A DNA stretch of 14,602 bases from Candidatus Sphingobacterium stercoripullorum (GTDB taxonomy: Bacteria > Bacteroidota > Bacteroidia > Sphingobacteriales > Sphingobacteriaceae), in contig DXEZ01000034.1 of NCBI GenBank assembly GCA_019114715.1, positions 1 to 14,602 of the forward strand. Direction: 5' to 3'. The translations under genes were made by a program, and so were the position numbers. Positions 13,423-14,602 of this stretch are shown in pieces; positions within the stretch are counted from its first letter, which is position 1, and each line of letters starts with the position of its first letter. The notes beneath the pieces are model-generated. The model saw nothing but the letters and a program-made list of their open reading frames with translations. It made no database searches and had not been told where the DNA came from.

Positions 13423-14602
13423 ATGGCTTTAGAGATAAAAATTCCAGCCGTTGGAGAATCAATTAGCGAAGTTACCATTGCAGAATGGTTGAAAAATGAC
13501 GGTGATTACGTAGAAATGGATGAAAACATCGCAGAGTTGGAATCCGACAAAGCAACGTTTGAATTACCTGCAGAACAAGCGGGAGTTTTAAGAATCGTTG
13601 TCGAAGCAGGTGAAACAATTGAAATAGGAACAGTAGTTGCTAAAATTGAAGCTGGCGATGCTCCCGCAGCTGGTTCATCGAGCGAGAAAAGCGAAAACCA
13701 AGAGCAAGAACAAGAAAGTGCAGCCCCAGCTTCAGAAGAAGCTGAGGATAACTATGCAAAAGGAACCGCTAGTCCTGCAGCAGCAAAAATTCTTCGCGAA
13801 AAGAATATCGATCCTACGACAATTAAGGGAACCGGTAAGGACGGAAGAATTACTAAAGCCGATGCAGAAAATGCTGTAGCTCAACCTAAAGCTCAAGAAG
13901 TTCAAAAAGAAACTAAAGCGCCAGTAGCAGCTCCTTCGGTAGAAGGTACTGCAGGTCCAAGACAAGAGCGTAAAGAAAAAATGAGCTCTTTAAGAAGAAC
14001 TATTGCTAGACGCCTAGTAACTGTGAAAAATGAAACAGCTATGTTAACCACTTTTAACGAGGTTAATATGCAACCAATTATGGACATTAGAAGCAAGTAC
14101 AAAGAACTCTTTAAAGAAAAACATGGCGTCGGTTTGGGCTTCATGTCGTTCTTCACCAAAGCAGTTACCACTGCTTTAAAAGAATGGCCTGCTGTAAATG
14201 GTAGAATTGATGGAGACCACGTTGTTTACCACGATTATGCAGATGTTTCTATAGCAGTTTCTACGCCTAAAGGACTAGTTGTACCAGTTATTCGTAATGC
14301 AGAGTCATTAGCTTTACACGAGATTGAATCTAAAATCATTGAGCTAGCCGTTAAAGCTAGAGACGGTAAATTAACTATCGAAGAAATGACAGGTGGAACA
14401 TTCACAATCACTAACGGTGGTGTGTTTGGTTCTATGATGTCTACCCCGATTATTAATGCACCTCAATCTGCAATATTAGGAATGCATAACATCATACAGA
14501 GACCGGTAGCTGAAAATGGGGAAGTTGTCATACGTCCAATGATGTACATTGCTTTATCCTACGATCACAGAATTATAGACGGTAAAGAATCGGTAAGTTT
14601 CT
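13423..14602 (+). CDS. sucB: Dihydrolipoamide succinyltransferase (E2), truncated by window edge
   Basis: The E2 component of the 2-oxoglutarate dehydrogenase complex; it transfers succinyl groups from lipoyllysine to CoA. About 393 residues are present and the 3' end is off the window. Domains in order are: a lipoyl domain (about 1-78) with E40-S-D-K43-A carrying the lipoylated Lys43; a Ser/Glu/Ala-rich linker (about 80-110); a peripheral subunit-binding domain (about 112-152, ASPAAAKILREKNID then GTGKDGRITKADA); a second linker; and the catalytic domain from about 185. The active-site His and Asp are visible in Y-D381-H382-R-I-I-D386-G just before the edge. Only the last few dozen residues should be missing. 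One E1 binds at the subunit domain. Confidence 0.96.
   Translation, partial: MALEIKIPAVGESISEVTIAEWLKNDGDYVEMDENIAELESDKATFELPAEQAGVLRIVVEAGETIEIGTVVAKIEAGDAPAAGSSSEKSENQEQEQESAAPASEEAEDNYAKGTASPAAAKILREKNIDPTTIKGTGKDGRITKADAENAVAQPKAQEVQKETKAPVAAPSVEGTAGPRQERKEKMSSLRRTIARRLVTVKNETAMLTTFNEVNMQPIMDIRSKYKELFKEKHGVGLGFMSFFTKAVTTALKEWPAVNGRIDGDHVVYHDYADVSIAVSTPKGLVVPVIRNAESLALHEIESKIIELAVKARDGKLTIEEMTGGTFTITNGGVFGSMMSTPIINAPQSAILGMHNIIQRPVAENGEVVIRPMMYIALSYDHRIIDGKESVSF

Noticed and set aside
13637..13879. Lys/Gln-rich 80-codon forward frame inside sucB
   Set aside because: Out-of-frame reading of the low-complexity E2 linker.

Overview
The window looks like chromosomal DNA of a Bacteroidota bacterium (Flavobacteriia or Cytophagales type). 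The evidence is AT-rich DNA, starts without clear Shine-Dalgarno sequences, Bacteroidota-type -7 elements (TAnnTTTG) upstream of several genes, a secreted protein with the common Ala|Gln signal-peptidase junction, and a sucA product that begins like Bacteroidota 2-oxoglutarate dehydrogenases. I see no mobile elements, tRNAs, rRNAs or CRISPR arrays.

Left third (about 200-5440, + strand): five closely spaced genes, probably one operon. In order they encode (1) a secreted or periplasmic FN3-like domain with a C-terminal membrane anchor; (2) a sodium:solute symporter (SSS family); (3) a 40-residue single-span membrane peptide whose ATG overlaps the symporter stop codon; (4) a carbamoyltransferase of the aspartate transcarbamylase (ATCase) family; and (5) an AsnB-type amide synthetase. 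Genes 4 and 5 would usually be called pyrB and asnB, but both have changes in their active sites. The carbamoyltransferase keeps the carbamoyl-phosphate site and has lost the aspartate-side Arg/Gln pair. The AsnB homologue keeps its ATP-pyrophosphatase domain, but its glutaminase domain lacks the Cys nucleophile and two glutamine-binding residues. A strong intrinsic terminator lies only 20 bp before the AsnB-like start. My inference is that this is a transport-plus-modification locus for a small amino or ureido compound, not ordinary pyrimidine or asparagine synthesis. It is the best candidate here for an undescribed system.

Middle (5450-8696, - strand): a convergent terminator, then folB (dihydroneopterin aldolase) and a UbiD-family decarboxylase as a two-gene operon with a good promoter, then an uncharacterised Rossmann-fold SDR-like protein.

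Right part (8697-14602, + strand): a 522-bp intergenic region with palindromes and a promoter precedes a divergent, C-terminally short DASH-type cryptochrome/photolyase. Then come sucA (2-oxoglutarate dehydrogenase E1) with a promoter, and sucB (E2 succinyltransferase), which runs off the right edge. SucA and SucB together form the core of the TCA-cycle 2-oxoglutarate dehydrogenase complex.
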